The notes: a model not told the origin generated them from the letters alone. DNA of 64,000 nt from an uncultured Eubacteriales bacterium (GCA_934444645.1 CAKSCV010000002.1:1-64000); one strand, 5' to 3'; counted from the stretch's first letter, positions 43,159-52,452 are shown. Made by a program: numbers and translations.

Positions 43159-43810
43159 GGTTATTCCTCCGAGATATTTGTGCGGAAATTTCGTTTTTGG
43201 CCGTATCGGGTGCATGGACATGACGGGAGACCGCGATGCCGGAAATGGCTTGCGTTCCGAGAGCAAGCGATGCTTTTCCCTGATACAGTAAAATTGCAAA
43301 AGAAAGCATTCCGAATAGGGTAAAGGTGACGATGCTGCGCCGCCGGTTGGGCGTGATTTTTCGTATCGTCGAGAAGAAAATGTAGAGTGCGGCAAGAAGA
43401 AGGCCGATGGGCGTTTTGTCAAGCAGCGCAAGCATCACGCCGAACGAAGCGGCAATGCATTTTCCGCCGTGAAAGCCGTCAAAAATGCCGCTCGCGTGTC
43501 CGGCAACCGGCGCAGCCATGACGGCGGCAAACCAAAAGCTGTTCATGTCAAGCGTTTGCATGGCAAGCCGAACAGGCAGATAGGCCTTGAACATATCCAG
43601 TGCCAGACAGAGAAGTCCCCAGCCTATGCCGCAGGAAGAAAAAACATTGGAAGCTCCCGGATTTTGGTCGGGCGCGTTTTCACAGATGTTTTTATGCAGA
43701 CACAGCCGTGGTATATGCTTGCTGTACAGCATACTTCCGGAAAGAAATCCGAGGATGACAGCCAAAAGCCATGACCAGACGGAGGTTTTGGATAAAAATA
43801 AGGTTTTCAT
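43073..43810 (-). CDS. PlsY-like glycerol-3-phosphate acyltransferase family protein
   Basis: A 245-residue polytopic protein. It keeps the PlsY plan: NPGASNVF (motif 1), DMFKAYLPV (motif 2) and GHASGIFDGFHGGKCIAASFG (motif 3). However, the classical GSGNPGATN and FKGGKGVA are altered, with Cys in place of a Gly and His for Lys. PlsY acylates glycerol-3-phosphate with acyl-phosphate at the membrane. The last about 50 residues form a hydrophilic tail not found in PlsY that runs into the next gene. With the glycosyltransferase upstream (4-base overlap) it forms a lipid operon. Activity is uncertain because of the changes. Confidence 0.72.
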   Translation of the reverse strand: MKTLFLSKTSVWSWLLAVILGFLSGSMLYSKHIPRLCLHKNICENAPDQNPGASNVFSSCGIGWGLLCLALDMFKAYLPVRLAMQTLDMNSFWFAAVMAAPVAGHASGIFDGFHGGKCIAASFGVMLALLDKTPIGLLLAALYIFFSTIRKITPNRRRSIVTFTLFGMLSFAILLYQGKASLALGTQAISGIAVSRHVHAPDTAKNEISAQISRRNNRENKTETAGDSYQERRTDRSNRTDFHRA

Positions 43811-44913
43811 AAATGAAGGATCCTTTTTGCGATTTCCTGTGCGGCGTTTTGCGGGAGCGCGGCGCGCTGGGAGGCTTTCATGGCTTCACAACGATCTTCA
43901 TCCGCGACAAGGGAAGCTGCTTGCTCTGCTGCCTGCAACGGCGATAATGCTGTGACGCATAAACCGCGTGAAGAGAAAAATGCCGCATTCTTTTCCTCGC
44001 AGCCGGGAATGGTTATGAGAGCCACAAACGGGATATTGGCCGTTGCTGCCTCTGTGCTTGAAAGACCGCCCGGTTTTGTGATCAGCACATCCCCTGCGTT
44101 CATAAAGACGTTTACCTTGTCGGTAAAGCTTACGGCGCGAACGCTGTTTTCGTCAAAGGATGTACGGATATCGTCGAACATTTCGGCGCTTTTTCCGGTT
44201 AAGGCGCAAATATATAATTCTTTGTTTTTGGCGAGCAATGCGCGGCAGATCTCGGCGGCATTGCCGCAGCCGACGCCGCCGGTCATGACAAGCACGATTT
44301 TTTTGTCTTGCGGAAGGCCAAGCAGTTCGCGCGCTGCACGCTTTTCCATGTGAAGCGTAAACCGCGGTGAAATGGGAATCCCGGTCGGAATCAGACGCTC
44401 TTTTTTCATGCCTTTTGCACAAAGCTCGTCCGCTAAATCCGCGTGCGGAATGAAATACTCGTCCACACCGGTCTCTTCGAAAAAAGGAATGCAGGTGTAA
44501 TCGGTCAAAACGCCATAAGACGGCACGGAGAGAAGTCCGCGCTGTTTGATATACGTTAGTGCCTCCATGGCAAAAAGGTGTGTGCAGACGACCGCGGTGA
44601 ATTTTTCTTCAAGAATATATGCAGCAAGCTTTTTGGCATACAGCGTGTTGGCAAAGTAAACCGGCGAACGGAAGCGAACGCGGTCGACAGCCTCGCCGGC
44701 CTTGTAGATGGCACCGAACATCTTTGGTGTCCGTTTGATGATGCTGTTGTAAGCACCGGAAACCGCCTTTTTTGCCGTTTCACCGGCAAAGGAGACCGGA
44801 TCGCGGCGTACGGTTTCGATGCCTCTTGCATTTAATGCTTCGGCAACGGCAGATGCTGCGCTGTTGTGGCCTTCACCCGTGTCGCAGGTGAGAAGCAGTA
44901 TTTTCTGTTTCAT
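43807..44913 (-). CDS. MGDG-synthase/UgtP-type glycosyltransferase
   Basis: This 368-residue GT28-type enzyme adds sugar from a UDP-sugar to diacylglycerol at the inner membrane surface, giving glycolipids and the anchor for lipoteichoic acid-like polymers. The N-terminal motif TCDTGEGHNSAASAVAEAL is the MGDG-synthase signature. The C-terminal half has VMTGGVGCGNAAE and the donor-binding KPGGLSSTEA. Close to full family length. It is the first gene of the lipid operon and overlaps the plsY-like gene by 4 bases (ATGA), which implies coupled translation. Confidence 0.85.
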   Translation of the reverse strand: MKQKILLLTCDTGEGHNSAASAVAEALNARGIETVRRDPVSFAGETAKKAVSGAYNSIIKRTPKMFGAIYKAGEAVDRVRFRSPVYFANTLYAKKLAAYILEEKFTAVVCTHLFAMEALTYIKQRGLLSVPSYGVLTDYTCIPFFEETGVDEYFIPHADLADELCAKGMKKERLIPTGIPISPRFTLHMEKRAARELLGLPQDKKIVLVMTGGVGCGNAAEICRALLAKNKELYICALTGKSAEMFDDIRTSFDENSVRAVSFTDKVNVFMNAGDVLITKPGGLSSTEAATANIPFVALITIPGCEEKNAAFFSSRGLCVTALSPLQAAEQAASLVADEDRCEAMKASQRAALPQNAAQEIAKRILHL

Positions 44914-44974
44914 GATGCGCCGCCTTTCTTCGGGTGAAATCGGGATGCATGAACGGACTATTCTGTTTTTTAAT

Positions 44975-45003
44975 ATTATATCATTTACGGCAGAATATGT
45001 AAA
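44975..45003 (-). promoter_or_regulatory. Promoter of the lipid operon
   Basis: Minus-strand TTTACA (44998-45003), a 17-bp spacer and TATAAT (44975-44980). Confidence 0.75.
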
Positions 45004-45034
45004 TAGATAAACTTTGAAATTGCTGTCACTTTTT

Positions 45035-45068
45035 GTAAAAAACCGCCGGATAAATATACCCGGCGGTT
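45035..45068 (-). terminator. Terminator of the hydrogenase operon
   Basis: On the minus strand AACCGCCGG pairs with CCGGCGGTT (arms 45060-45068 and 45041-45049) and six Ts follow. It ends the operon after hydA. Confidence 0.88.
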
Positions 45069-45085
45069 CAAATTGTTTTATGCCA

Positions 45086-46843
45086 TTACTTGTTAACGCT
45101 TACTTTCGGTCTGACGACATAGTGCGTATGGAGGATTTCATGCGCTCTGTGGCTGCCGGGCTTTTCGAAATACTCGTCATAAAGCATCTTGATAACAGGA
45201 TTTTCGTGCGACTTGCGGATCGGAAGGTTTTCGTCGTCCTTGTAGAGAGCTGCAGCGCGCAAGCCCTTCAAATCGACAAAGTTACGTACCGATGCCGGCT
45301 GAATCGGCTGACCGCCGCCATTGACACAGCCGCCCGGGCAACCCATGATCTCGATGAATGTGTAATCCTTTTCGCCGCTCTTGACCATGTCAAGCACCTT
45401 GCGTGCATTGACAAGTCCTGAAGCAACAGCGACCTTGACCTTAAGACCGTTGATGTCGTATTCGGCTTCCTTAACGCCTTCCGTACCGCGAACATCGGTA
45501 AACTCGATGTTTTCGGCAGTCTTGCCGGTGAGGGTCTCTACAGCGGTACGAAGTGCTGCTTCCATAACGCCGCCGGTGGCACCGAAGATGGTACCTGCAC
45601 CGGAACCGATGCCGAACGGAGCGTCGAATTCTTCATCCGGCAGCTCGGCAAAGTTAAGGCCGGCACGTTTGATCATCTTGGCAAGCTCACGCGTGGTAAG
45701 CGAAACATCCGTATCCGGATAACCGGCAGCAGCCTGACCGTCACGGTGAATTTCGAACTTCTTTGCCGTGCAGGGCATAATGCTGACAACGAAAATATCC
45801 TTGGGGTCAATACCCATCTTCTCGGCGTACCAAGTCTTGGCAACTGCACCGAACATCTGCTGCGGCGATTTGCAGGAGGAAACGTTTTCAAGCATATCCG
45901 GGTAGTAATGCTCGCAGAACTTGACCCATCCGGGCGAGCAGGACGTGATAAGCGGAAGCTTGCCGCCATGGTTGACACGGTCAAGCAGCTCGGTTGCTTC
46001 TTCCATAATTGTAAGGTCTGCCGAAACGTTGGTGTCGTATACACCGGCAAAGCCGAGACGCTTGAGAGCGGCAACCATTTTGCCGGTCACAAGTGTGCCG
46101 ACCGGCATACCAAAGCATTCGCCCAAGGTTGCACGGATAGAAGGAGCGGTATGAACGATGACGTGCTTGGTCTTGTCGGCAAGAGCGTCCCAAACCTTTT
46201 GGGTGTCGTCCACTTCGGTGAGCGCACCGGTCGGACATACCGTGATGCACTGACCGCAGGCCACGCAGGCCACTTCGTCGAGCTTCAGCTCAAATGCACA
46301 GCCGATATGCGTCTTGAAGCCGCGTTCGTTGGCACCGATGACGGCAACAGCCTGATTCTTGTCACAGACGGCAACGCAACGGCGGCAAAGCACGCACTTG
46401 TTGTTGTCGCGGATGAGGTGGGGCATGGAGGTGTCCTTTTCGTAATGAATGGCGGCACCTTCATATTTGTGTTCGTCCTCTACACCGTAGTCGGCGCACA
46501 GCTTCTGAAATTCGCATTCGCCGTTCTTTGCGCAGGAGAGACATTTTTTATCGTGGTTGGAGAGAAGAAGCTCCAACGTCAGCTTTCTGGCTTTTAAGAC
46601 AGCCGGGCTGTGCGTCATAATCTCCGTGCCTTCGCGGTCGAGAGGATAAACACAGGCTGCGACAAGGCTTCTTGCACCCTTGACTTCCACAACGCAGATA
46701 CGGCAGGCGCCGATCTCGTTGATCTCTTTGAGATAGCAGAGAGTCGGGATCTCAATTCCCACGCTCTTGCAGGCTTCGAGAATCGTAGCACCCTTGCGGA
46801 CACTGTATTCCTTGCCGTCGATAATAACGTTGATCATATCCAT
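45086..46843 (-). CDS. hydA: [FeFe] hydrogenase catalytic subunit HydA
   Basis: A 585-residue cytoplasmic subunit that makes H2. An N-terminal [2Fe-2S] domain (residues 1-78, CYLKEINEIGACRIC) is followed by a His/Cys-ligated [4Fe-4S] site (about 79-118), two 4Fe-4S clusters (140-215; CVLCRRC and CVACGQC) and the H-cluster domain. The L1 motif reads TSCSPGW (near 299), L2 MPCTAKKFE and L3 EIMGCPGGCVNGGGQP. The Ser in L1 replaces the second Cys seen in some enzymes. With the NuoF-like and NuoE-like genes this is the trimeric NADH/ferredoxin-linked group A type, known to bifurcate or confurcate electrons in related bacteria. It is the last gene of the operon. Confidence 0.95.
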   Translation of the reverse strand: MDMINVIIDGKEYSVRKGATILEACKSVGIEIPTLCYLKEINEIGACRICVVEVKGARSLVAACVYPLDREGTEIMTHSPAVLKARKLTLELLLSNHDKKCLSCAKNGECEFQKLCADYGVEDEHKYEGAAIHYEKDTSMPHLIRDNNKCVLCRRCVAVCDKNQAVAVIGANERGFKTHIGCAFELKLDEVACVACGQCITVCPTGALTEVDDTQKVWDALADKTKHVIVHTAPSIRATLGECFGMPVGTLVTGKMVAALKRLGFAGVYDTNVSADLTIMEEATELLDRVNHGGKLPLITSCSPGWVKFCEHYYPDMLENVSSCKSPQQMFGAVAKTWYAEKMGIDPKDIFVVSIMPCTAKKFEIHRDGQAAAGYPDTDVSLTTRELAKMIKRAGLNFAELPDEEFDAPFGIGSGAGTIFGATGGVMEAALRTAVETLTGKTAENIEFTDVRGTEGVKEAEYDINGLKVKVAVASGLVNARKVLDMVKSGEKDYTFIEIMGCPGGCVNGGGQPIQPASVRNFVDLKGLRAAALYKDDENLPIRKSHENPVIKMLYDEYFEKPGSHRAHEILHTHYVVRPKVSVNK

Positions 46844-46858
46844 TTTCGGTTATCCTCC

Positions 46859-48658
46859 TTATTTCTTGACAATCGCGCCGAAGTTGCAGTTGGTCATGCA
46901 GACGCCGCACTTAATGCACTTAGCCGGATCGATGGTATGCGGTACCTTGACTTCGCCGCTGATTGCGCCGACAGGACAGTTTCTCTTACATTTCGTACAA
47001 CCCTTGCATTTGTCGGGATCGATGCTGAACGAGAGAAGATCCTTGCAGACGCCTGCCGGACAGGTCTTGTCCACAATGTGGGCAATGTATTCGTCGCGGA
47101 AATAGCGGAGCGTGGAAAGAACCGGGTTCGGTGCTGTCTGACCGAGACCGCACAGAGAATTCTGCTTGATGTGGTAGCAAAGCTCTTCAAGCTTGTCGAG
47201 GTCTTCCATTTCGCCCTTGCCGCTGGTGATTTTTTCAAGGATTTCGAGAAGACGGCGTGTACCGACGCGGCACGGAGAACATTTACCGCAGGATTCGTCA
47301 ACCGTGAATTTGAGGAAGAACTTGGCGATATCCACCATGCAGTTGTCCTCGTCCATAACGATAAGTCCGCCCGAACCCATCATGGAGCCGATGGCAATCA
47401 GGTTATCGTAGTCGATCGGTGTGTCGATAAGGGAAGCCGGAATGCATCCGCCGGAAGGACCGCCGGTTTGGGCTGCCTTGAACTTCTTGCCGTTCGGAAT
47501 GCCGCCGCCGATTTCTTCGATGATCTCGCGAAGCGTCGTACCCATCGGGATTTCAACAAGACCGGTGTGCTTGATCTTTCCGCCGAGGGCGAATACCTTC
47601 GTGCCCTTGCTCTTTTCGGTACCCATGGAGGCAAACCATTCAGCACCGTTTAAGATGATCTGCGGAATGTTGGCATACGTTTCAACGTTGTTTAAGATGG
47701 TCGGCTTGCCGAATAAGCCTTTTTCAGCCGGGAACGGAGGACGCGGACGCGGTTCGCCGCGGTGACCTTCGATGGAGGTCATAAGAGCGGTTTCTTCGCC
47801 GCAGACAAATGCGCCGGCACCGAGACGAAGCTCAAGGTCGAAATCAAAGCCGGTTCCGAAAATATCTTTGCCCAAGAGTCCGTATTCACGCGCCTGTTTA
47901 ATGGCAATTTCAAGACGGTGAACAGCGATCGGGTATTCGGCACGAACATAGATGTAACCCTGTGAAGCACCGATCGCATAGCCGGCAATGGCCATGGCTT
48001 CAATGACAGCGTGCGGGTCGCCTTCGAGAACCGAACGGTCCATGAACGCACCCGGGTCGCCTTCGTCGGCGTTGCAGCAGACATATTTCTGGCCGCCTTT
48101 GACGAGATCTTTGGCAAGCTGCCATTTACGGCCGGTCGGGAAGCCGCCGCCGCCGCGTCCGCGCAAACCGGAATCAAGCACGCATTTGATAACGTCCTCC
48201 GGCGTCATTTCGGTAAGTACCTTGCCGAGTGCGGCATAGCCGTCGGTAGCGATGTATTCTTCGATGTTTTCCGGGTCGATAACGCCGCAGTTACGAAGAG
48301 CAACACGCTTTTGCTTCTTGTAGAAGCGCGTTTCACCGAGAGCGACCGGTTCGTCGTCTTCCTTGTCAACAGCCGGGTCGTTGTAAACGAGTCTTTCGAC
48401 AACGCGGCCCTTCAACAGGTGTTCTTCAACGATTTCGGGAATATCCTCTGCCTTCACACAGCTGTAGAAGGTTCCTTCCGGATAAACGATCATGACGGGG
48501 CCTAAAGCGCAAAGACCGAAGCAGCCGGTCGAAACGATTTTGATTTCGTCGGTGAGACCGTTCTTGGCAAGCTCTTCAACAAGCTTATCCTTGACGGCTC
48601 CGCTGCCGGAAGATGTGCAGCCGGTACCGGCGCAGATCAGAACATGTGAACGTATCAT
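46859..48658 (-). CDS. hydB: NuoF-like diaphorase subunit HydB
   Basis: A 599-residue flavoprotein. An N-terminal thioredoxin-like [2Fe-2S] domain (residues 1-120, CAGTGCTSSG) precedes the FMN/NADH-binding NuoF core (about 135-460; GLRGRGGGGFPTG, NADEGDPGAFMDR) with its 4Fe-4S site (ESCGKCSPCRVGTRR). A C-terminal ferredoxin domain has two 4Fe-4S motifs (CKGCTKCKRNCP, CIKCGVCMTNC). It oxidises or reduces NAD(H) and passes electrons between FMN, ferredoxin and HydA. It lies 15 bases upstream of hydA. Confidence 0.95.
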   Translation of the reverse strand: MIRSHVLICAGTGCTSSGSGAVKDKLVEELAKNGLTDEIKIVSTGCFGLCALGPVMIVYPEGTFYSCVKAEDIPEIVEEHLLKGRVVERLVYNDPAVDKEDDEPVALGETRFYKKQKRVALRNCGVIDPENIEEYIATDGYAALGKVLTEMTPEDVIKCVLDSGLRGRGGGGFPTGRKWQLAKDLVKGGQKYVCCNADEGDPGAFMDRSVLEGDPHAVIEAMAIAGYAIGASQGYIYVRAEYPIAVHRLEIAIKQAREYGLLGKDIFGTGFDFDLELRLGAGAFVCGEETALMTSIEGHRGEPRPRPPFPAEKGLFGKPTILNNVETYANIPQIILNGAEWFASMGTEKSKGTKVFALGGKIKHTGLVEIPMGTTLREIIEEIGGGIPNGKKFKAAQTGGPSGGCIPASLIDTPIDYDNLIAIGSMMGSGGLIVMDEDNCMVDIAKFFLKFTVDESCGKCSPCRVGTRRLLEILEKITSGKGEMEDLDKLEELCYHIKQNSLCGLGQTAPNPVLSTLRYFRDEYIAHIVDKTCPAGVCKDLLSFSIDPDKCKGCTKCKRNCPVGAISGEVKVPHTIDPAKCIKCGVCMTNCNFGAIVKK

Positions 48659-48677
48659 TATATTTTCCTCCGTTATG

Positions 48678-49046
48678 TTATGCGTTTTCTTTTAAGGTGA
48701 ATTCGGCGACCGGCTTGCCGTTCTTGATGTGCTCTTCGACAACACGCTTTGCCTTGTCGGGCGTCATTTTGACGTAGGTAACCTTTTCTTTGCCGCTCTG
48801 GTAGACCTCGACGATCGGTTCAAACTGGCAAATACCGATGCAGCCGGTCTGCGTAACGGTGGCGGTGTCGGAAAGCCCCATGGCACTGATCTCTTCGACA
48901 AGTGCGTTGAGAACCGGTCTTGCACCGGCGGCAATGCCGCAGGTCGCCATGCCGACAACAATGCGGATGTCGTTGGTACCTTCACGAAGGGAAACCTTGT
49001 CCTTCATGCGGTTGCGGATTTCAGCAAGTTCTGCTAATGTTTTCAT
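48678..49046 (-). CDS. Small thioredoxin-like [2Fe-2S] ferredoxin
   Basis: A 122-residue protein with the four cysteines of the thioredoxin-like ferredoxin fold (MATCGIAAGA and QTGCIGICQFEP). It resembles the C-terminal half of NuoE and the N-terminal part of HydB. The start at 49046 follows AGGAAGG and removes 26 unlikely residues. It is the usual extra electron carrier in this operon type and lies just ahead of hydB. Confidence 0.88.
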   Translation of the reverse strand: MKTLAELAEIRNRMKDKVSLREGTNDIRIVVGMATCGIAAGARPVLNALVEEISAMGLSDTATVTQTGCIGICQFEPIVEVYQSGKEKVTYVKMTPDKAKRVVEEHIKNGKPVAEFTLKENA

Positions 49047-49075
49047 AATAGCAAATTCCTTCCTATAAGATAAAT

Positions 49076-49633
49076 TTAATTTGTTGACTCTTGGTATTGT
49101 TCTTTGAGATAATCGCGTATCCAAACGAGCACTTCGGGACAGTCGAGCGGCACACCGTCAAGCGCAGCCTTGAATGCGGCGGAATCTGCCTCGACCCGTT
49201 TTCCGTTCGGCAAAATGTGTAAGAACCGGATATCATAGTCGCGGCAGTTCTGAAACAGCGTGCAGAGCGTCGAAACGATGTCGCCGAGCGGCGTGAAGTC
49301 TACATGATTTTTGAAAAAGACCGCTGTCGTGGTCGTTCCGTGGTGAACCGGATCATCTTTTTCGGAAACCGAGGTGATTTCGAGATGCCCGCCGGTTTGT
49401 TCGGCAGCAAGGCGAAAAAGAGGAATGCCGAGCCCGACCTTGCGCGTTTTGCGCGTGGTGCAGAACGGATCGGTGACGCTTGCAAGAAGCTCCTTCGACA
49501 TGCCGCAGCCGTTGTCGGAAACAGAAATGACCATTTGCTCTTCGGTTTCCCGAATGGTGATCTCGGTCAATTTTGCACCGGCGGTGATGGAATTCTGCGC
49601 AATGTCAAGAATGTTGAGCGAAAGCTCTTTCAT
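49076..49633 (-). CDS. Stand-alone HATPase-domain protein, histidine-kinase-like
   Basis: A 185-residue protein with a GHKL ATPase fold: the N-box LNILDIAQNSITAGA, the G1 box DNGCGM and the G2 segment GLGIPLFRLAAEQTGG. No sensor or dimerisation-phosphoacceptor helix is present, and the Asn-box His is missing, so it is not a complete kinase. The start at 49633 follows AAGGAGA. It sits inside the hydrogenase operon between the PHP gene and the small ferredoxin gene, a position that suggests redox regulation. Confidence 0.78.
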   Translation of the reverse strand: MKELSLNILDIAQNSITAGAKLTEITIRETEEQMVISVSDNGCGMSKELLASVTDPFCTTRKTRKVGLGIPLFRLAAEQTGGHLEITSVSEKDDPVHHGTTTTAVFFKNHVDFTPLGDIVSTLCTLFQNCRDYDIRFLHILPNGKRVEADSAAFKAALDGVPLDCPEVLVWIRDYLKEQYQESTN

Positions 49634-49649
49634 GCGAATGTCTCCTTGC

Positions 49650-50384
49650 TTACAGATGGTTGATTTTTTCAAATAAAGCTTTTCGTATGGAAGCGGGAGA
49701 ATCGTCGGGCACATCAAGCTCGAGGAATTCTTCGGCTTCGTGTATGTCCCAAAGATAGTGCGCGTCGGAGTTGGATAAAAACCGGCAGTTTTCGAGCGTA
49801 GGGTGTGCGGCTATCAAAGCATCAGCCACAGAAACATCCGAAAGCTCGGCATAGGAAAACGCCGGCGTTTCCGGAAAGGTTCCCAAAATGCCGATGATGC
49901 CGTTTGCCTGTTTGTCGATATGCGCCGGCATGACGAACGCGCCGTAACTTCTTGCAAGGCTTACCGACGTTTCAAGGTCAAGCGTGGTCGCGTTGATGAG
50001 AAGAACGTCTTCTTCGCCGATTTTCTCATCGTTTTCGTCCAAAATCAGCTGTTCGCCGAAAATGTGAGGCTTGTTTTTGACGGGCGGCCGATGCTTTTCC
50101 ACTTCTGCTGAAAAATCCAGTGCTGCACCGAGATGCTCGAACAGGCAGACCAAATGGATTTCTTCGGAAGTGGTCAGCTCCATGCCGGCAATGCCGACAA
50201 TGCCGTTTTTCTCACAGGCTGCAAGAAATGCCGGACAGTTTTTGGAAGAATTGTGGTCGGTCAGTGCCGCAATCTGCAAACCTTTGAGCACCGCCATGCC
50301 GGCCATGTTGTTGGGCGTCATGTCGTTGTCGCCGCAGGGCGAAAGACAGGAATGCAGATGCAGGTCATAAAAAAGCTTACGCAT
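49650..50384 (-). CDS. PHP-domain phosphoesterase
   Basis: This 244-residue protein has the PHP metal-binding motifs DLHLHSCLSPCGD (near residue 7), ALTDHNSS (near 40), a middle E (GIAGMELTTSEEIH) and the late SNSDAHYL. PHP enzymes hydrolyse phosphodiester or phosphate bonds with two or three metals. The start at 50384 overlaps the upstream DRTGG gene by 8 bases. It is conserved in many clostridial hydrogenase operons, but its substrate is unknown. Confidence 0.85.
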   Translation of the reverse strand: MRKLFYDLHLHSCLSPCGDNDMTPNNMAGMAVLKGLQIAALTDHNSSKNCPAFLAACEKNGIVGIAGMELTTSEEIHLVCLFEHLGAALDFSAEVEKHRPPVKNKPHIFGEQLILDENDEKIGEEDVLLINATTLDLETSVSLARSYGAFVMPAHIDKQANGIIGILGTFPETPAFSYAELSDVSVADALIAAHPTLENCRFLSNSDAHYLWDIHEAEEFLELDVPDDSPASIRKALFEKINHL

Positions 50385-50721
50385 TTGGCTCAAGCAAGCG
50401 CGAAAGCTGTGCACAAACCGTGTAACTGTCAAGCGCGCTTCGGAGAACGTTGATCTGCTTGTCCTTGGCGGTCGAGAGAAATTCTTCATCCACCTCGGCG
50501 TTTTCGCAGATAACGACCGTGGAAACGTCGATGAGCGATGCAACGGCAAGCACGTTTTTGTTGGTCATGATGGTGACCCAGACGTTGTCGGTTTTTGCGT
50601 GTCCCATGACCCAGCTTAACAAGTCCGAACAATACGCACCGTGCGGTACGCGGCCGGGATCGGGCAGAGACAGCACTTCGGCCTTTAATGCCTGTGCCAG
50701 CGTGTTAACGGTCAGGTTCAT
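50377..50721 (-). CDS. DRTGG-domain protein 1
   Basis: A 114-residue protein of the small DRTGG type, found next to CBS or phosphotransacetylase domains in other proteins and thought to bind a nucleotide. The core CSDLLSWVMGHAKTDNVWVT and a C-terminal Asn/Val strand are visible. The start at 50721 overlaps the hydrogenase-like gene by 17 bases. There is a paralogue at 52449-52802 in the same operon. Confidence 0.75.
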   Translation of the reverse strand: MNLTVNTLAQALKAEVLSLPDPGRVPHGAYCSDLLSWVMGHAKTDNVWVTIMTNKNVLAVASLIDVSTVVICENAEVDEEFLSTAKDKQINVLRSALDSYTVCAQLSRLLEPNA

Positions 50722-52018
50722 CACTCGGGGAAACCTCGCTTTCGTCGTTCGAATCGCTTTTGTAGAGGGATTCAACGATTTCTCTCATTTTAACAATGCA
50801 GTTTTCGTAAGATGCCTCGCCGGTTACCACATCCTGTGCAAACGCCCGACAGGTCGGAGAGCCGCAGGAGCCGCAGTCAAGTCCCGGGAGTGTTTTGCGG
50901 ATGGACTCGATTTCTGCCAAAAGCGACATGGCTTTGGCACGGTCATCGTCTAACGTCACCGGGCTGTATCGCAGCTTTTCGGTCATGCGGCAAGCGGACG
51001 GAAGCGTATCGCCGTTTTCGTTCGGCCTGTTCTGCGTGACCGGCAGATACCGACGCAGGTTTTGCAGCTTAACACGCGCAATGTAGGGGTTTTCTACAGT
51101 CATTACGCCGCCGACGCAGCCGCCGGGACAGGCGTTGAGTTCGATGAATTCCAAACAGGGAAAATCGCCGTTTTCAATCTTGTCGAGTACATCGATGACA
51201 TTTTCGATGCCGTCTGCGGCAAGATATTTGTCGTTGAGCAGCGCCGAACCTTCGCCGCCGCTGGAAGCCCAACTCACGCCGACCATGCCGACGCGCGAAA
51301 CGGGAATTTCGGCTTGTTCTTTTTTCATGACATCGAGCAGCTTGAAATATGCGTCGCTTAAGGATACCACATAGTCGATCTCTGCGGCAGCATTGTCAAA
51401 ATTATTTTTGACATAACTGACCTTTGCCGGACACGGAGAAATAAAGACGGTGCGGATATCCTCATCGGACAGCTCCGGATGGAGTGCTTTTGCCTCTTTT
51501 TTTGCTTCGGCAGCTGCAATTAAGACAGGCGGCAGAAGCGGAATGACGTTGTCGCATAAAAACGGAAAACGAAGCGAGATCAGGCGCGTTACAACCGGGC
51601 AGGCACTGCTGATGACGGGGCGCGGAACGGGATTTGTTCGTAAATACCGGCGTGTGTATTCGGTGACAAGCTCCGCGGCACGTGCCACCTCGTAGACATA
51701 GCCGAATCCGAGGTCGTAAAGACCTTGGAGAATGTAATCGATATCATCTAAATTTTCGAATTGACCATACAGCGTCGGGGGCGGCAGGGCAATCAAAAAT
51801 TTATCTTTCGGAAGCTCCGAAAACTTATCGTAAATTGCTTTTTTTGCTTTTTGATGACAGCGGCGAATGCATTCACCGCAGTCAATGCAGCGTCGCGGAT
51901 CGATTTTCGCGTGTCCGTCCTTAATGCGGATTGCCTCGGTCGGACATCGCTTCAAACAGATGGTACAGCCCGTACACTTTTCAATGTCGAGTGACACAGA
52001 GTGCTTGTAGTCGGGCAT
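50705..52018 (-). CDS. Hydrogenase-like iron-sulfur protein, probable sensory/group C-D type
   Basis: A 437-residue soluble protein. Two N-terminal 4Fe-4S motifs (CTGCTICLKRCP, CIDCGECIRRC) lead to a reduced H-cluster domain whose L1 reads SSACPVV, L2 SPCPAK and L3 NACPGGCVGG. The four Cys ligands of the cluster are kept, but the TSCCPGW proton-path cysteine is lost. A C-terminal 4Fe-4S domain (LDCGSCGSPTC) follows. This plan matches the sensory or regulatory hydrogenases that lie near HydABC operons. It probably reports H2 or redox state to the HATPase proteins beside it rather than producing H2. Confidence 0.82.
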   Translation of the reverse strand: MPDYKHSVSLDIEKCTGCTICLKRCPTEAIRIKDGHAKIDPRRCIDCGECIRRCHQKAKKAIYDKFSELPKDKFLIALPPPTLYGQFENLDDIDYILQGLYDLGFGYVYEVARAAELVTEYTRRYLRTNPVPRPVISSACPVVTRLISLRFPFLCDNVIPLLPPVLIAAAEAKKEAKALHPELSDEDIRTVFISPCPAKVSYVKNNFDNAAAEIDYVVSLSDAYFKLLDVMKKEQAEIPVSRVGMVGVSWASSGGEGSALLNDKYLAADGIENVIDVLDKIENGDFPCLEFIELNACPGGCVGGVMTVENPYIARVKLQNLRRYLPVTQNRPNENGDTLPSACRMTEKLRYSPVTLDDDRAKAMSLLAEIESIRKTLPGLDCGSCGSPTCRAFAQDVVTGEASYENCIVKMREIVESLYKSDSNDESEVSPSDEPDR

Positions 52019-52029
52019 CGGCTGTCACC

Positions 52030-52452
52030 TCAAATCCTTACTTTCATCGTGATTTTCGTACCTTTACCGAGTTCGGTTTCTATGTTCATTTCATCCGTAT
52101 AGCGCTTCATGTTGGGAAGCCCCATACCGGCACCAAAGCCGAGCGCACGTATATTGTCCGGCGCGGTGGAAAAACCCTCCTGCATGGCAAGGGAAACATC
52201 CGCAATGCCCGGACCGTGGTCGGTGAGGACAATCGAGATGCTTTCCGGCTCAACAAAAACCTCCGCAACGCCTCCGCCGGCGTGAATGACCATGTTGATT
52301 TCTCCTTCATACATGGCGATGGATACACGGCGGATGGTTTCGGGCGAAATGCCGAGACTGCGCAGGTTTTTTTTGACTTGGACGGACGCCTCGCCGGCCG
52401 ATGTGAAATTTTCACCGTCAACATCGTAACGGAACACAAGCGGCTCGCTCAT
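52030..52452 (-). CDS. RsbW/SpoIIAB-like ATPase
   Basis: A 140-residue GHKL ATPase of the anti-sigma-factor kinase type: an N-terminal helix with RRVSIAMYEGEINMVIHAGG (N box) and the GPGI, GFGAGMGLPNMKRYTDEM segment. Family members are kinases of anti-anti-sigma proteins or bind sigma factors. The start overlaps the preceding DRTGG gene by 4 bases. No sigma factor is in the window, so its partner here is more likely a protein of this operon. Confidence 0.8.
   Translation of the reverse strand: MSEPLVFRYDVDGENFTSAGEASVQVKKNLRSLGISPETIRRVSIAMYEGEINMVIHAGGGVAEVFVEPESISIVLTDHGPGIADVSLAMQEGFSTAPDNIRALGFGAGMGLPNMKRYTDEMNIETELGKGTKITMKVRI

Noticed and set aside
45746..46597. Plus-strand 283-residue open frame
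   Set aside because: Antisense to hydA; the minus frame has complete hydrogenase motifs.
46610..47653. Plus-strand 347-residue open frame
   Set aside because: Shadow of hydA and hydB; it crosses their gene border.
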